Part shown: positions 55,713-64,000 of the stretch, one piece after another
How positions within the stretch are numbered: position 1 is the stretch's first letter
Layout of the letters: each line of letters starts with the position of its first letter
Assembly: GCA_028768545.1 (NCBI GenBank)
Contig: CP054838.1
Span: forward strand, 3,025,001-3,089,000
Length of the DNA stretch: 64,000 nucleotides
From: Desulfobacter sp.
Lineage (GTDB): Bacteria; Desulfobacterota; Desulfobacteria; Desulfobacterales; Desulfobacteraceae
Direction of reading: 5' to 3'
The notes under the pieces: generated by a model
The model's database searches: none
What the model was told of the DNA's origin: nothing
The model's input: the letters and a program-made list of their open reading frames with translations, nothing else
Program-made: the position numbers and the translations under genes

Positions 55713-56378
55713 ATGTTTCAGGCAAAACCCGTCCTGATCAAATTATTTTTCCTTATTTCAGCGGTGGTTCTGGTCTCTTCATGTTCTGCTTTGGATTATT
55801 TCAAAACCGAACATGGAGAGCCGGACCCGGCCGGTATAGGAACTGAAAAGCCCCTGCCCCAGTCTGATTCAAACAACAAACCCGCGCCAGAGCAAAACCA
55901 GATTCAGGATCTTGAAAAAAAAATCGTTGTACTTGAAGACAAGGTCACCACCCTTGAGACCCAGGTTGCCGGACAAAAAAAAGTGGTGTATACCATTGAA
56001 TATTCTGATCCTGCAAAGCTTTATGAAAAGGCAAGAACCCTGTTGCTGGCCAATGAGACAGACAATGCAGCCGATCTTTTTGCCACCTTTGCCGACAAGC
56101 ATCCGGGCCATGCTCTGGCAGACAATGCCCTTTACTGGTTAGGCGAATGCTATTACACCACCGGGGAATATCAAAAATCCATTGAAATATTCAAAACCCT
56201 GGTCAAACAATACCCCAAGGCGGGTAAAGTACCTGATGCCCTTCTTAAAACCGGGTATGCCTATGTTTCACTGGACGATGCCAACCGGGCCAGCCACTAT
56301 TTCAAACAGGTGATTAAAAAACATCCCTTTTCTCTGGCGGCAAAAAAGGCGCAGGTAAAACTCAAAGAATTTCAATAG
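55713..56378 (+). CDS. CpoB/YbgF-like TPR lipoprotein
   Basis: 221 residues. It has a lipoprotein signal with lipobox LVSSC (residues about 20-24), a predicted coiled coil (DLEKKIVVLEDKVTTLETQV) that in CpoB mediates trimerisation, then three TPR-like repeats starting at LYEKARTLLL, YWLGECYYTTGEYQKSIEIF and YAYVSLDDANRASHYF. The family works with Tol-Pal in envelope constriction and PBP1B regulation. Start ATG 55713 follows AAAGGA; a longer frame would run into secF. No tol or pal genes are adjacent. Confidence 0.85.
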   Translation: MFQAKPVLIKLFFLISAVVLVSSCSALDYFKTEHGEPDPAGIGTEKPLPQSDSNNKPAPEQNQIQDLEKKIVVLEDKVTTLETQVAGQKKVVYTIEYSDPAKLYEKARTLLLANETDNAADLFATFADKHPGHALADNALYWLGECYYTTGEYQKSIEIFKTLVKQYPKAGKVPDALLKTGYAYVSLDDANRASHYFKQVIKKHPFSLAAKKAQVKLKEFQ

Positions 56379-56389
56379 CCTGTGATGGA

Positions 56390-57391
56390 ATGGACAAATA
56401 CTGGGATACATATCTGCCATGGTTCATACTCAGGGAAATACCCGGGTTAAACCACCGGGTCATCAAACGATTAATCCGGGCGTTTGAATCTCCCAAGGCC
56501 ATTTTCAATGCAGGCGTTGACCAATTGTCCGCAATTAAGGGAATCCGCAAAAAAAATATTCAGGCCATTCACCGCCATTTAAAATACCAAGACCTGGCAA
56601 AGCAGCAACTTGGAAAGATTTTGGCAAAAGGGCTCAAGATCGCAAGCCTGGTGGCTCCCTGGTATCCTGCCCTGCTCAAAAAAATACCGGATCCTCCTCC
56701 GGTTTTAACCTATGACGGCCACCTTGATTCTGACTCTCCTTGTATTTCCATTGTGGGTTCCAGAAAGGCCACACGGTACGGACTTGATACGGCGAGCCAC
56801 CTGGCAAACCAATTGGCCCAAAAAGGATTTACCGTGGTCAGCGGCATGGTTGTGGGAATTGATACCGCGGCCCACAAGGGAGCCCTAAAATCTTCAGGCA
56901 AAACCCTTGCCATTTTGGGATCCGGCCTTGACCATATCTATCCCAGACAGAATAAACCCCTTTACGAAAAAATAAGGGCAAAGGGAGCGGTGATCTCTGA
57001 ATTTAATCTGGACACCCCGCCTTTGCCTCAATTGTTTCCCCAGCGCAACCGGATCATTGCAGGGTTGAGTACCGGCACCATTGTGGTTGAGGCCGCCCAA
57101 AGAAGCGGTTCTTTGATCACGGCCCGGCTGGCCTGCGAATATAACCGGGAGGTGTTTGCCGTGCCGGGCAGTATCCGCTCTACAACCAGTCGGGGCACCC
57201 ATGCCTTGCTGTGCCAGGGGGCCCACCTGGTCGAAGATGAAACAGATATCCTTGAAGAACTCAACCAGTTTGTTCATTCAGAGCCCTCAACCTCGGAAGA
57301 AAAAAGGGGGGATAAAAAAGAGTTTCCAGTCATGGACAAAACCTGGACTTTGGTATATAAACACCTGGATCCATACCCCCAAACATATTGA
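56390..57391 (+). CDS. dprA: DNA-processing protein DprA, frameshifted before its C-terminal domain
   Basis: DprA loads RecA on incoming single-stranded DNA during transformation. The 333-codon frame has an N-terminal helix-hairpin-helix-like part (LNHRVIKRLIRAFESP) and the Rossmann core: VGSRKATRYGLDTAS, VSGMVVGIDTAAHKGAL, AILGSGLDHIYPRQN, FPQRNRIIAGLS, VVEAAQRSGSLITA, FAVPGS. It ends prematurely at LDPYPQTY. The winged-helix C-terminus follows one frame away, after a C5 run at 57376-57380. Confidence 0.88.
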   Translation: MDKYWDTYLPWFILREIPGLNHRVIKRLIRAFESPKAIFNAGVDQLSAIKGIRKKNIQAIHRHLKYQDLAKQQLGKILAKGLKIASLVAPWYPALLKKIPDPPPVLTYDGHLDSDSPCISIVGSRKATRYGLDTASHLANQLAQKGFTVVSGMVVGIDTAAHKGALKSSGKTLAILGSGLDHIYPRQNKPLYEKIRAKGAVISEFNLDTPPLPQLFPQRNRIIAGLSTGTIVVEAAQRSGSLITARLACEYNREVFAVPGSIRSTTSRGTHALLCQGAHLVEDETDILEELNQFVHSEPSTSEEKRGDKKEFPVMDKTWTLVYKHLDPYPQTY

Positions 57392-57512
57392 TACGATCAT
57401 AGCATCCACTGGAATGAAAAGCCCGATTATACTGGCAACCCTGGTTGACATGGAATTAGCAGGGCATATAATACGGCATCCTGGGAACTATTTTTCGAAA
57501 TCGGAGGAATAA
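57381..57512 (+). pseudogene. dprA: Out-of-frame C-terminal winged helix of dprA
   Basis: Reads KHIDTIIASTGMKSPIILAT, then VDMELAGHIIRHPGNYF, the DprA winged-helix domain, to a stop at 57510-57512. One extra C in the preceding C5 run would join it to the main frame as LDPYPPKHIDTII. It ends 2 bp before topA. Confidence 0.85.
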
Positions 57513-57514
57513 AA

Positions 57515-59791
57515 TTGGCAAAACCGCTCATCATTGTCGAGTCACCCACCAAAATTAAGACCCTTAAAAAATATGTGGGCAAAGGATATAATGTCGCAGC
57601 AAGTGCCGGACATATCCGAGACCTTCCTGTTAAAAAACTCGGGATTGATGTGGATGACAATTTTAAGGCCGAATACGTTAATATAAAAGACAAAACCAAG
57701 GTCATATCCAACCTGAAAAAAATTGCCAAGGATACCGACCAGGTTTACCTGGCGCCTGACCCTGACCGTGAAGGAGAGGCCATTGCTTTTCATATCATGG
57801 ATATCCTTAAAAAAAAGGGACGCAAATTTCACAGGGTTCTGATTCACGAGCTGACTAAAAAAGGGATCACCGAAGCCCTTGAAAAAACATTGGTGCCCGA
57901 TGCAGACAAATATGATGCCCAGCAGGCCAGACGAAAACTTGACCGACTGGTGGGATACCAGATCTCTCCGATTTTATGGCAAAAGGTCCAGCGGGGATTA
58001 AGTGCAGGACGGGTCCAGTCCGTGGCTGTAAGAATCATCTGTGACCGGGAGCGGGAGATACGTCTTTTTGAACCTGAAGAGTACTGGACCATTACCAGCG
58101 ATCTTCTGGCCCAAAATCCCCCTGAGTTCAATGCCGCCCTGACCAAAATCGCCAATAAAAAAGCCAAGGTCTCCGACCAGACCCAGGCCATGTCCATTGT
58201 TTCGGATCTTGAAGCTGCCCAGTTTGTTGTGGACCAGATCAAAAAAAAGACCGTCAAACGCAACCCTCTGCCCCCCTTTATCACCAGTAAGCTTCAACAG
58301 GACGCCATTAACCGGCTTCGGTTTTCAGCAAAGAAAACCATGGTGGTGGCCCAGCAGCTCTACGAAGGGATTGAAATCGGTACCGGCGGCCCCGAGGGTC
58401 TGATCACCTATATGCGTACAGACTCCACACGTATTGCCCCGGAAGCTGCCCATGAGGCCCTCTCGCTTATTGCCAGGGACTATGGCCCTGAATATGCCCT
58501 GAAGTCCCCCAGATTTTTCAAAAACAAAAACAAGGCCCAGGATGCCCATGAAGCCATCCGGCCCACCTCGGTCTATAATACCCCTGCCAAGCTTAAATCC
58601 TTTTTTACAGAAGATCAGTTTCGGCTTTATGACCTGATCTGGAAACGCTTTGTAGCGTCCCAGATGGCCCAGGCCCTGATTGATCAAAAAGCCATTCTCA
58701 TCAAGGCAGGAGAAAAATATCTTTTTTCAGTATCCGGGTCTACAACTAAATTTGACGGGTATATGCGGCTTTATGCCGTTGCTGAAAAAACAAAGGAAAA
58801 GGATATTCAGGCCCTGCCCCCGGTGGAAGAAGGGGATCTGCTGTCCACCATAAAAATCAACCCCAAACAGCACTTTACCAAGCCGCCACCCAGGTTTTCA
58901 GAAGCCTCTCTGGTCAAGGAGCTTGAAAAAAACGGAATTGGAAGACCGTCCACCTATGCCTCCATCCTCGGGGTGATCCAGGACAAGGGGTATGTGGAAC
59001 TGATCAAACGTTATTTTATTCCCAGCGAGCTTGGATTTATCGTAAATGAACTATTGGTCGACTCTTTTCCGGATCTTCTGGACATTTCATTTACCGCCCA
59101 GATGGAAACCAATCTTGATGATGTTGAACAGGGCAAGCTCGATGAAGTGGACCTGCTCAAAAAATTTTACAAAGGGTTTAAACTCACCCTGGACAATGCC
59201 AAAGACAACATGGTCTCTGTCAAGGGTGTGGGCGTGGAAACCGGTATTTCATGTCCCTTGTGCACCAAACCCGTCAATATCAAAATTGGGAGAAACGGAC
59301 ATTTTCTGGCCTGCACAGGCTACCCTGAATGCGGATTTACCAGCAATTACACCCGGGATGAAAAGGGGAATATCTCCATTGTCGAAAAAATTGCAGACAG
59401 TGAACCTGTCAAGGACTGTCCAAAATGCGGACAACCCATGGTTCAAAAAGACGGGCGGTTCGGCTTGTTTTTAGCCTGTACAGGGTATCCTGAATGCAAG
59501 CACACCGAATCTGTGGGCCAGGATAACGCCACCAATGATACAGGCGTGCCCTGCCCTGAAAAAGGCTGCAAAGGCAGTGTTCTGGAAAAAAAATCCAAAC
59601 GGGGGAAAATTTTTTACGGTTGCTCTTTATATCCGGAGTGTAAATTTGCATCCTGGGACAAACCCGTTGACAAGGCCTGTCCCCTTTGTGATTCTCCCTT
59701 TCTTGTTCAAAAAGAGACCAAACGGGACGGTAAATTTTTAAAATGTCCCAATCGGGACTGCCAATTCAAAGAGAGCATTCTGCCCGAATAA
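57515..59791 (+). CDS. topA: DNA topoisomerase I
   Basis: A 758-residue type IA topoisomerase that relaxes negative supercoils. The TOPRIM domain has IIVESPTKIKTLKKYVG and LAPDPDREGEAIAFH. The catalytic Tyr is in GLITYMRTDSTRIA. At the C-terminus are four zinc-ribbon modules, three with the C..C...TGYPEC/LYPEC form and one shorter (CPLCDSPF to CPNRDC). The start is TTG at 57515 with GGAGGA, chosen because it begins MAKPLIIVESP. Convergent with the kinase gene, 15 bp apart. Confidence 0.95.
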   Translation: MAKPLIIVESPTKIKTLKKYVGKGYNVAASAGHIRDLPVKKLGIDVDDNFKAEYVNIKDKTKVISNLKKIAKDTDQVYLAPDPDREGEAIAFHIMDILKKKGRKFHRVLIHELTKKGITEALEKTLVPDADKYDAQQARRKLDRLVGYQISPILWQKVQRGLSAGRVQSVAVRIICDREREIRLFEPEEYWTITSDLLAQNPPEFNAALTKIANKKAKVSDQTQAMSIVSDLEAAQFVVDQIKKKTVKRNPLPPFITSKLQQDAINRLRFSAKKTMVVAQQLYEGIEIGTGGPEGLITYMRTDSTRIAPEAAHEALSLIARDYGPEYALKSPRFFKNKNKAQDAHEAIRPTSVYNTPAKLKSFFTEDQFRLYDLIWKRFVASQMAQALIDQKAILIKAGEKYLFSVSGSTTKFDGYMRLYAVAEKTKEKDIQALPPVEEGDLLSTIKINPKQHFTKPPPRFSEASLVKELEKNGIGRPSTYASILGVIQDKGYVELIKRYFIPSELGFIVNELLVDSFPDLLDISFTAQMETNLDDVEQGKLDEVDLLKKFYKGFKLTLDNAKDNMVSVKGVGVETGISCPLCTKPVNIKIGRNGHFLACTGYPECGFTSNYTRDEKGNISIVEKIADSEPVKDCPKCGQPMVQKDGRFGLFLACTGYPECKHTESVGQDNATNDTGVPCPEKGCKGSVLEKKSKRGKIFYGCSLYPECKFASWDKPVDKACPLCDSPFLVQKETKRDGKFLKCPNRDCQFKESILPE

Positions 59792-59806
59792 AAGCAGGGG
59801 CACAGA

Positions 59807-61939
59807 TCAGGTGATGGGTTTGGAATCCGGCTGGCGAACCCATTTTTGGATGGCGGAAAAGACCACCTCCCGCTTGATGAGTTTGGTTAAAAAATCATTC
59901 ATGCCCACGGCTTTGCACCTTTGTTTAAAATCATCCAGAACATTTGCCGTCAGCGCCAAAACCGGTACGGGATTAAGCTCTTTTTCCTTTTCATAAAAAC
60001 GGATTCTTTGGCAGGCCTCAAACCCGTCCATCACCGGCATATTGATATCCATGAGCACCAGATCAAATTTTGAAGGTACTGCCCGGTAGGCGCTAAGGGC
60101 CTCTTGTCCGTTCCCGGCCACTTCAACCTGGTATCCTGCCCGGGTCATCATGAGCATGGCCAATTTCTGGTTGACCGGATTATCTTCGACCAAAAGAATC
60201 AGGGCATCTGTTTTGGTCTTTTCAGAGATGGAATGGGAAGTCAGAATAGAGGCCTTGGCTGTTTGGGATTTTTCTTCATCAATCATACCCATCATATGGG
60301 CAGCCATTTCAAGGAGCGGGGCTTTTCTGGCAGGCTTGGGAATAAACCCCTTAAAACCACTTTTCTCAAATATCTTGGCAATGCCCGGAAAAGGAACCGA
60401 ACAGGCCATCCATTTAAAGGGAAAATCCTCGGGTTTCGTGCCGTTCATCAACCCGGTAATATCCCGGGCAAAGGGTTTGATTGATTTGCCAAAATCAATG
60501 ATCCCCAGATCATAGTCAGAAAAGGCAGCACCCGGAGAATCCATCCCCCTTAAAACCTGGGGAAGTTCATCCAAAGATTTGATATCGGCCTTTACCTGTG
60601 CAGAGACCAGAAGATGGGCCAAAACTTTGGATGCATCCTCTCCGGTTGACATCACCAATATCTTTTTTCCCTTAAGCCTTGCCGGCCGGATCCTGCCTGA
60701 GGAAACAATCTGACCGGTTTTAACATGGGCATCAAAATAAAATGTGGACCCCTTGCCTTTGGCAGACTCCACCCAAATATCTCCGCCCATTTTTCGGGCA
60801 ATGTTCCGGCTGATGGCAAGACCTAAACCGGTTCCCCCGTAACGGCTGGTAATAGCATCTTCAGACTGGATAAAAGGCTCAAATATCCCGTCCTGATTTT
60901 CAAGGGCGATTCCAATTCCGGTATCTGAGACGTCTACCTTGAGCAATGTGTTTCCCTGTTCAAGGACGATGGCATCCAGACCGAGACTGATGCTGCCCTG
61001 GGGCGTAAACTTAACAGCATTGCCCAGCAGATTCAAAAGAATCTGGCGAAACCTGTGGGGATCTCCCACCACCTTTGCCGGCACCTGGTCGGAAATCCGG
61101 CAAAGCAGTTCTACACGGGATTCATCCACCTGGGTTCTGACCACATCAATAGTATCAAAACAAAGGACTTCAGGATCAAAGGCCATTTGCTCAAGGTTCA
61201 TCTTGCCGGACTCCACCTTGGAAAAATCAAGGATGTCATTGACCACAGACAAGAGGGTATCGCAGGGAAATCTGGCACTCTCCAGAAAGGCTTTTTGCTC
61301 CGTGTCCAGGCGGGTGTCCATGAGCATATCCGTATATCCGACAATCCCGTTTAAAGGGATCCTTATTTCATGGCTCATGGCGGCCAGAAAAAAAGTTTTG
61401 GCCAAAGAGGCCTCTTTGGCTTCCTCGGCCAGATCGTTGGCCCGGTCCATGGCATGCCTCAGCTGCTCATTAGCCGATTCCAACTCGATCAGATGGCTTT
61501 TTTCCCTGGCAATACGATTGATTCGTGCCAGGGTGGAGTTGATGTTAAAGGGCTTGGTCATATAGTCCGACGCCCCGGCATCCATGATATCCACGTAGGA
61601 ATACTGGGCCGCATAACCGGTCATGATGATAAAATGAATATCTGGATTATGGGCTTTGACTTTTTTAAGCAGCTCCATCCCGTCCATTCCGGGCATGGAG
61701 ATATCTGAAATAATGAGATCAAATGCGTCAACGGTTTGGGAAAGAATCATATCCCATGCCGTTTCAGCATCACAGGCCTCTTCACAGGTAAAGCCTGCAC
61801 GTGCAAGCGCACTGGTCAGCAGGGCCCGAAGGCTGGGTTCATCATCCACCACCAAAATCCGCTGAACAGGAGACGAACAGATGGTATCAGACCCACTGAG
61901 GCCCTGGTCTGACTTGCGGGTTTCAACTTTCTTATTCAT
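59807..61939 (-). CDS. Hybrid sensor kinase, REC-HisKA-HATPase-REC
   Basis: 710 residues, no membrane segment. REC1 is at residues 27-145 (VVDDEPSLRALL, phospho-Asp in IISDISMPGMDG). A coiled coil leads to HisKA with the phospho-His in AMSHEIRIPLNGIVGY (Ile where Thr is usual). HATPase boxes are NLLGNAVKFTPQG, VSDTGIGIA and GGTGLGLAISRN. A degenerate receiver-like segment (KILVMSTGEDASK) follows, and a final REC (LLVEDNPVNQKLA, LVLMDINMPVMDGFEA). A cytoplasmic phosphorelay with no obvious partner. Overlaps the efp stop by 8 bp. Confidence 0.92.
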   Translation of the reverse strand: MNKKVETRKSDQGLSGSDTICSSPVQRILVVDDEPSLRALLTSALARAGFTCEEACDAETAWDMILSQTVDAFDLIISDISMPGMDGMELLKKVKAHNPDIHFIIMTGYAAQYSYVDIMDAGASDYMTKPFNINSTLARINRIAREKSHLIELESANEQLRHAMDRANDLAEEAKEASLAKTFFLAAMSHEIRIPLNGIVGYTDMLMDTRLDTEQKAFLESARFPCDTLLSVVNDILDFSKVESGKMNLEQMAFDPEVLCFDTIDVVRTQVDESRVELLCRISDQVPAKVVGDPHRFRQILLNLLGNAVKFTPQGSISLGLDAIVLEQGNTLLKVDVSDTGIGIALENQDGIFEPFIQSEDAITSRYGGTGLGLAISRNIARKMGGDIWVESAKGKGSTFYFDAHVKTGQIVSSGRIRPARLKGKKILVMSTGEDASKVLAHLLVSAQVKADIKSLDELPQVLRGMDSPGAAFSDYDLGIIDFGKSIKPFARDITGLMNGTKPEDFPFKWMACSVPFPGIAKIFEKSGFKGFIPKPARKAPLLEMAAHMMGMIDEEKSQTAKASILTSHSISEKTKTDALILLVEDNPVNQKLAMLMMTRAGYQVEVAGNGQEALSAYRAVPSKFDLVLMDINMPVMDGFEACQRIRFYEKEKELNPVPVLALTANVLDDFKQRCKAVGMNDFLTKLIKREVVFSAIQKWVRQPDSKPIT

Positions 61940-62495
61940 TCACCCGTTCAACATACACCCGTGTACGGGTATCGATTCTGACCATCTGCCCCTCGTTGAC
62001 AAAGGGCGGAACCTGAACCTCAAACCCGGTTTCAAGGGTGGCAGGCTTTGTGTCGCCTGTTGCCGTGTCGCCCTTGGCCCAGGGTTCTGCCGAAACAACT
62101 TCCAGAACAACAAAATTGGGCAGGGTTACCCCGATGGGATGTCCATTGTGAAGCAATACCGTGCACACGGTGTTGTCCTTGAGCAGGTCAGTGCTGTCCT
62201 GGAGCTGGTCTTTTGTCAAAAAAACCTGCTCGTAATTTGATGAATTCATAAAACACCAGCTATCCTTGTCAGCATAGAGGTATTCCATCTCCACTTCCTC
62301 AAGATCGGCTTTTTCAAATTTATCCCCAGACCTGTAAGTCCGCTCAAACTGGGATCCTGTAATCATATTTTTCAGCCTGCATTTATACAGGGACTGGCCC
62401 TTGCCCGGCTTTTTAAACTCAAATCCAACAATGACATGGGGGTCACCGTCAATATCCATTTTAAGGCCTTTTCTCAAATCACTGGCTAAATACAT
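61932..62495 (-). CDS. efp: Elongation factor P
   Basis: A 187-residue three-domain tRNA-shaped factor that helps ribosomes through polyproline. Domain I has VGFEFKKPGKGQSLYKCRLKNM, with Lys at the tip in PGKGQS as in beta-lysylated EF-P. The end VYVERV is the usual terminus. It is followed on the same strand, with an 8-bp overlap, by the hybrid kinase. The modifying genes epmA/epmB are not in the window, except possibly the KamA-like stump at 28.9 kb. Confidence 0.95.
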   Translation of the reverse strand: MYLASDLRKGLKMDIDGDPHVIVGFEFKKPGKGQSLYKCRLKNMITGSQFERTYRSGDKFEKADLEEVEMEYLYADKDSWCFMNSSNYEQVFLTKDQLQDSTDLLKDNTVCTVLLHNGHPIGVTLPNFVVLEVVSAEPWAKGDTATGDTKPATLETGFEVQVPPFVNEGQMVRIDTRTRVYVERVNE

Positions 62496-62663
62496 CCATT
62501 GCTCCTAATCGTTGAGGTGATGAAATCCATAGGTTATTAAAGTGATTCTAATAAAGCATAATACAGGGATATTGGCAAGATCCAGTTAAAAACAACTTGC
62601 TTTTTTCACGGGTTTGTAGGAAAATTTCCCGATTTAGAATTCAACTTTTTTAGGAAACAGATC

Positions 62664-64000
62664 ATGATCATAGTAATTGATTTCGGTTCACAATTTAATC
62701 AGCTTATTGCCAGGCGGGTCAGGGAAAACAACGTCTATTGCCAGGTGGAGCCTGCTGACATCTCCCTTGAAAAAATCAAAGAGATGAACCCCACAGGCAT
62801 TATCCTGTCCGGCGGCCCTTCATCCATTTACGAGGAGAACGCTCCTTTTATTGATCCTGCAATTTTTGACCTGGGCATCCCGGTGCTGGGCATCTGCTAC
62901 GGGATGCATTATATGGTTCATGCCCTAGGCGGCAGTATCAAGCGTGCTGAAAAAAGGGAATACGGATTTGCCGAACTTCAACTCAAAGAGCCAAGCCCTT
63001 TGTTCAAGGATATGGACACTCAATTTCAGTGCTGGATGAGCCATGGAGACTCGGCCAAAGACCTTCCCCAAGGGTTTATTGTAACCGCATCCACTGACAA
63101 TACGGCCATTGCCGCCATTGCCAACCATGAAAAAAAGTTTTTCGGACTCCAGCTCCACCCGGAGGTAGAGCATTCAATCAATGGAGCATTGATGATCCGG
63201 CACTTTTTGTTTGATGTCTGCCTTTGTGAACAAAACTGGACCATGAAATCTTTTTCCGACGGTTCCATTGCCCAGATCAAGGATGCTGTAAAGGATAAAA
63301 AAGTGATCATGGGATTGTCCGGGGGCGTGGATTCATCCGTTGCCGCTACCCTGATCCACAAGGCCGTGGGTAAAAACCTATACTGCATTTTTGTTGACAA
63401 CGGTCTGTTGCGCCACAATGAAAAAGAGCAACTGGAAATCAGCCTGACCCAAAACCTTGACATGAACATCAAGTTTGTGGATGCCAGGGAAAAATTCATA
63501 TCTGCCCTCAAAGGGGTCACGGATCCCGAGCTCAAGCGTAAAATCATAGGAAAACTATTTATAGAGGTTTTTGACGCCGAAGCCAAAAAAATTCAAGGGG
63601 CAGAATTTCTGGGCCAGGGCACCCTGTACCCGGATATTATCGAATCCAAATCCGCATTTGGCGGTCCCACATCTATTATCAAATCCCACCACAATGTGGG
63701 CGGACTGCCCGAAGAGATGAACCTCAAACTCATAGAACCGCTTCAGCTTCTGTTTAAGGATGAGGTCAGAAAACTTGGACTTGAACTTGGAATCAATGAA
63801 GACCTTGTCTGGCGCCAGCCCTTCCCGGGTCCTGGCCTGGCCATCAGAATCATGGGAGATATCACCGAAGAACGACTTGACATCCTAAGGGACGCAGACA
63901 CCATTCTTTTGGAAGAAATCCGTGCCGCAGGGCTTTACAGGAAACTCTGGCAATCCTTTGTTGTGCTGCTGCCGGTAAAAAGTGTCGGGGTCATGGGAGA
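62664..64000 (+). CDS. guaA: GMP synthase (glutamine-hydrolysing), 3' end beyond window
   Basis: At least 445 residues are visible. It makes GMP from XMP, ATP and glutamine. The class I amidotransferase domain shows VIDFGSQFNQLIARR, the nucleophile Cys in GICYGMHYM, and HPEVEHS (His and Glu). The ATP-PPase P-loop is GLSGGVDSSVAA. The C-terminal domain has RQPFPGPGLAIRI. The ATG at 62664 follows AGGAAA. Divergent from efp across 168 bp. Confidence 0.95.
   Translation, partial: MIIVIDFGSQFNQLIARRVRENNVYCQVEPADISLEKIKEMNPTGIILSGGPSSIYEENAPFIDPAIFDLGIPVLGICYGMHYMVHALGGSIKRAEKREYGFAELQLKEPSPLFKDMDTQFQCWMSHGDSAKDLPQGFIVTASTDNTAIAAIANHEKKFFGLQLHPEVEHSINGALMIRHFLFDVCLCEQNWTMKSFSDGSIAQIKDAVKDKKVIMGLSGGVDSSVAATLIHKAVGKNLYCIFVDNGLLRHNEKEQLEISLTQNLDMNIKFVDAREKFISALKGVTDPELKRKIIGKLFIEVFDAEAKKIQGAEFLGQGTLYPDIIESKSAFGGPTSIIKSHHNVGGLPEEMNLKLIEPLQLLFKDEVRKLGLELGINEDLVWRQPFPGPGLAIRIMGDITEERLDILRDADTILLEEIRAAGLYRKLWQSFVVLLPVKSVGVMG

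Overview
The window reads as a chromosome segment of a mesophilic Gram-negative anaerobe, most likely a sulfate-reducing member of the Desulfobacterales (Desulfobacter/Desulfobacula-like). This is inferred from the style of the proteins (LIV transporter next to a sigma-54 activator, two-subunit glycine cleavage P-protein, GlmU-like beta-helix protein, SecD/SecF arrangement) and from moderate GC. No sulfate-reduction gene is present, so the taxon is an inference.

Left part (1-16.3 kb): a truncated beta-helix nucleotidyl/acyltransferase-like gene, pgi, fabH, a Na+/Ca2+-type antiporter, a free-standing receiver plus a receiver-less sigma-54 activator, a complete five-gene branched-chain-amino-acid-type ABC transporter (6.8-11.9 kb), a PatB/MalY-type aminotransferase that lacks its PLP-binding Asp segment, trmO, an Lrp-type regulator, and a wrecked glycine cleavage operon (gcvT with internal deletions, intact gcvH, gcvPA cut by an insertion sequence).

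Middle part (16.3-36.3 kb): a zone of insertion-sequence traffic. Four complete 837-bp IS6-family copies and one partial copy, two IS256-family copies (one intact, one remnant), an IS630 remnant, a complete IS4-family element and a dead tyrosine recombinase beside tRNA-Leu lie here. No IS6 copy has a target duplication, and their flanks are stumps of unrelated genes (gcvPA, an EamA transporter, a chemotaxis receptor, a possible radical-SAM aminomutase). This is the signature of IS6-mediated deletion and rearrangement. Islands between them hold a DEAD/DEAH helicase, ridA, ettA, a MoaD/E1/sirtuin/HIT operon (sirtuin broken by a 23-bp tandem duplication), two uncharacterised genes and an M20 peptidase.

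Right part (36.6-64 kb): housekeeping genes in ordinary operons: ssrA with smpB, ptsH-ptsI, a LOG-family gene, a large class I adenylate cyclase with pentapeptide repeats, parE-parC-mltF, rng, a LysM-like gene, yajC-secD-secF-cpoB-dprA-topA, a hybrid sensor kinase overlapping efp, and the start of guaA.

Several genes (EamA, recombinase, adenylate cyclase N-terminus, dprA) are broken by what looks like loss of one base in a homopolymer. Either the genome is decaying or the assembly carries homopolymer errors; this should be settled before those genes are called dead. No wholly new defence or biosynthetic system was recognised. The most interesting items are the covarying hairpin module found three times in the IS zone, the ptsHI-cyclase neighbourhood, the MoaD-E1-sirtuin-HIT cluster and the predicted leaderless gene at 18.6 kb.
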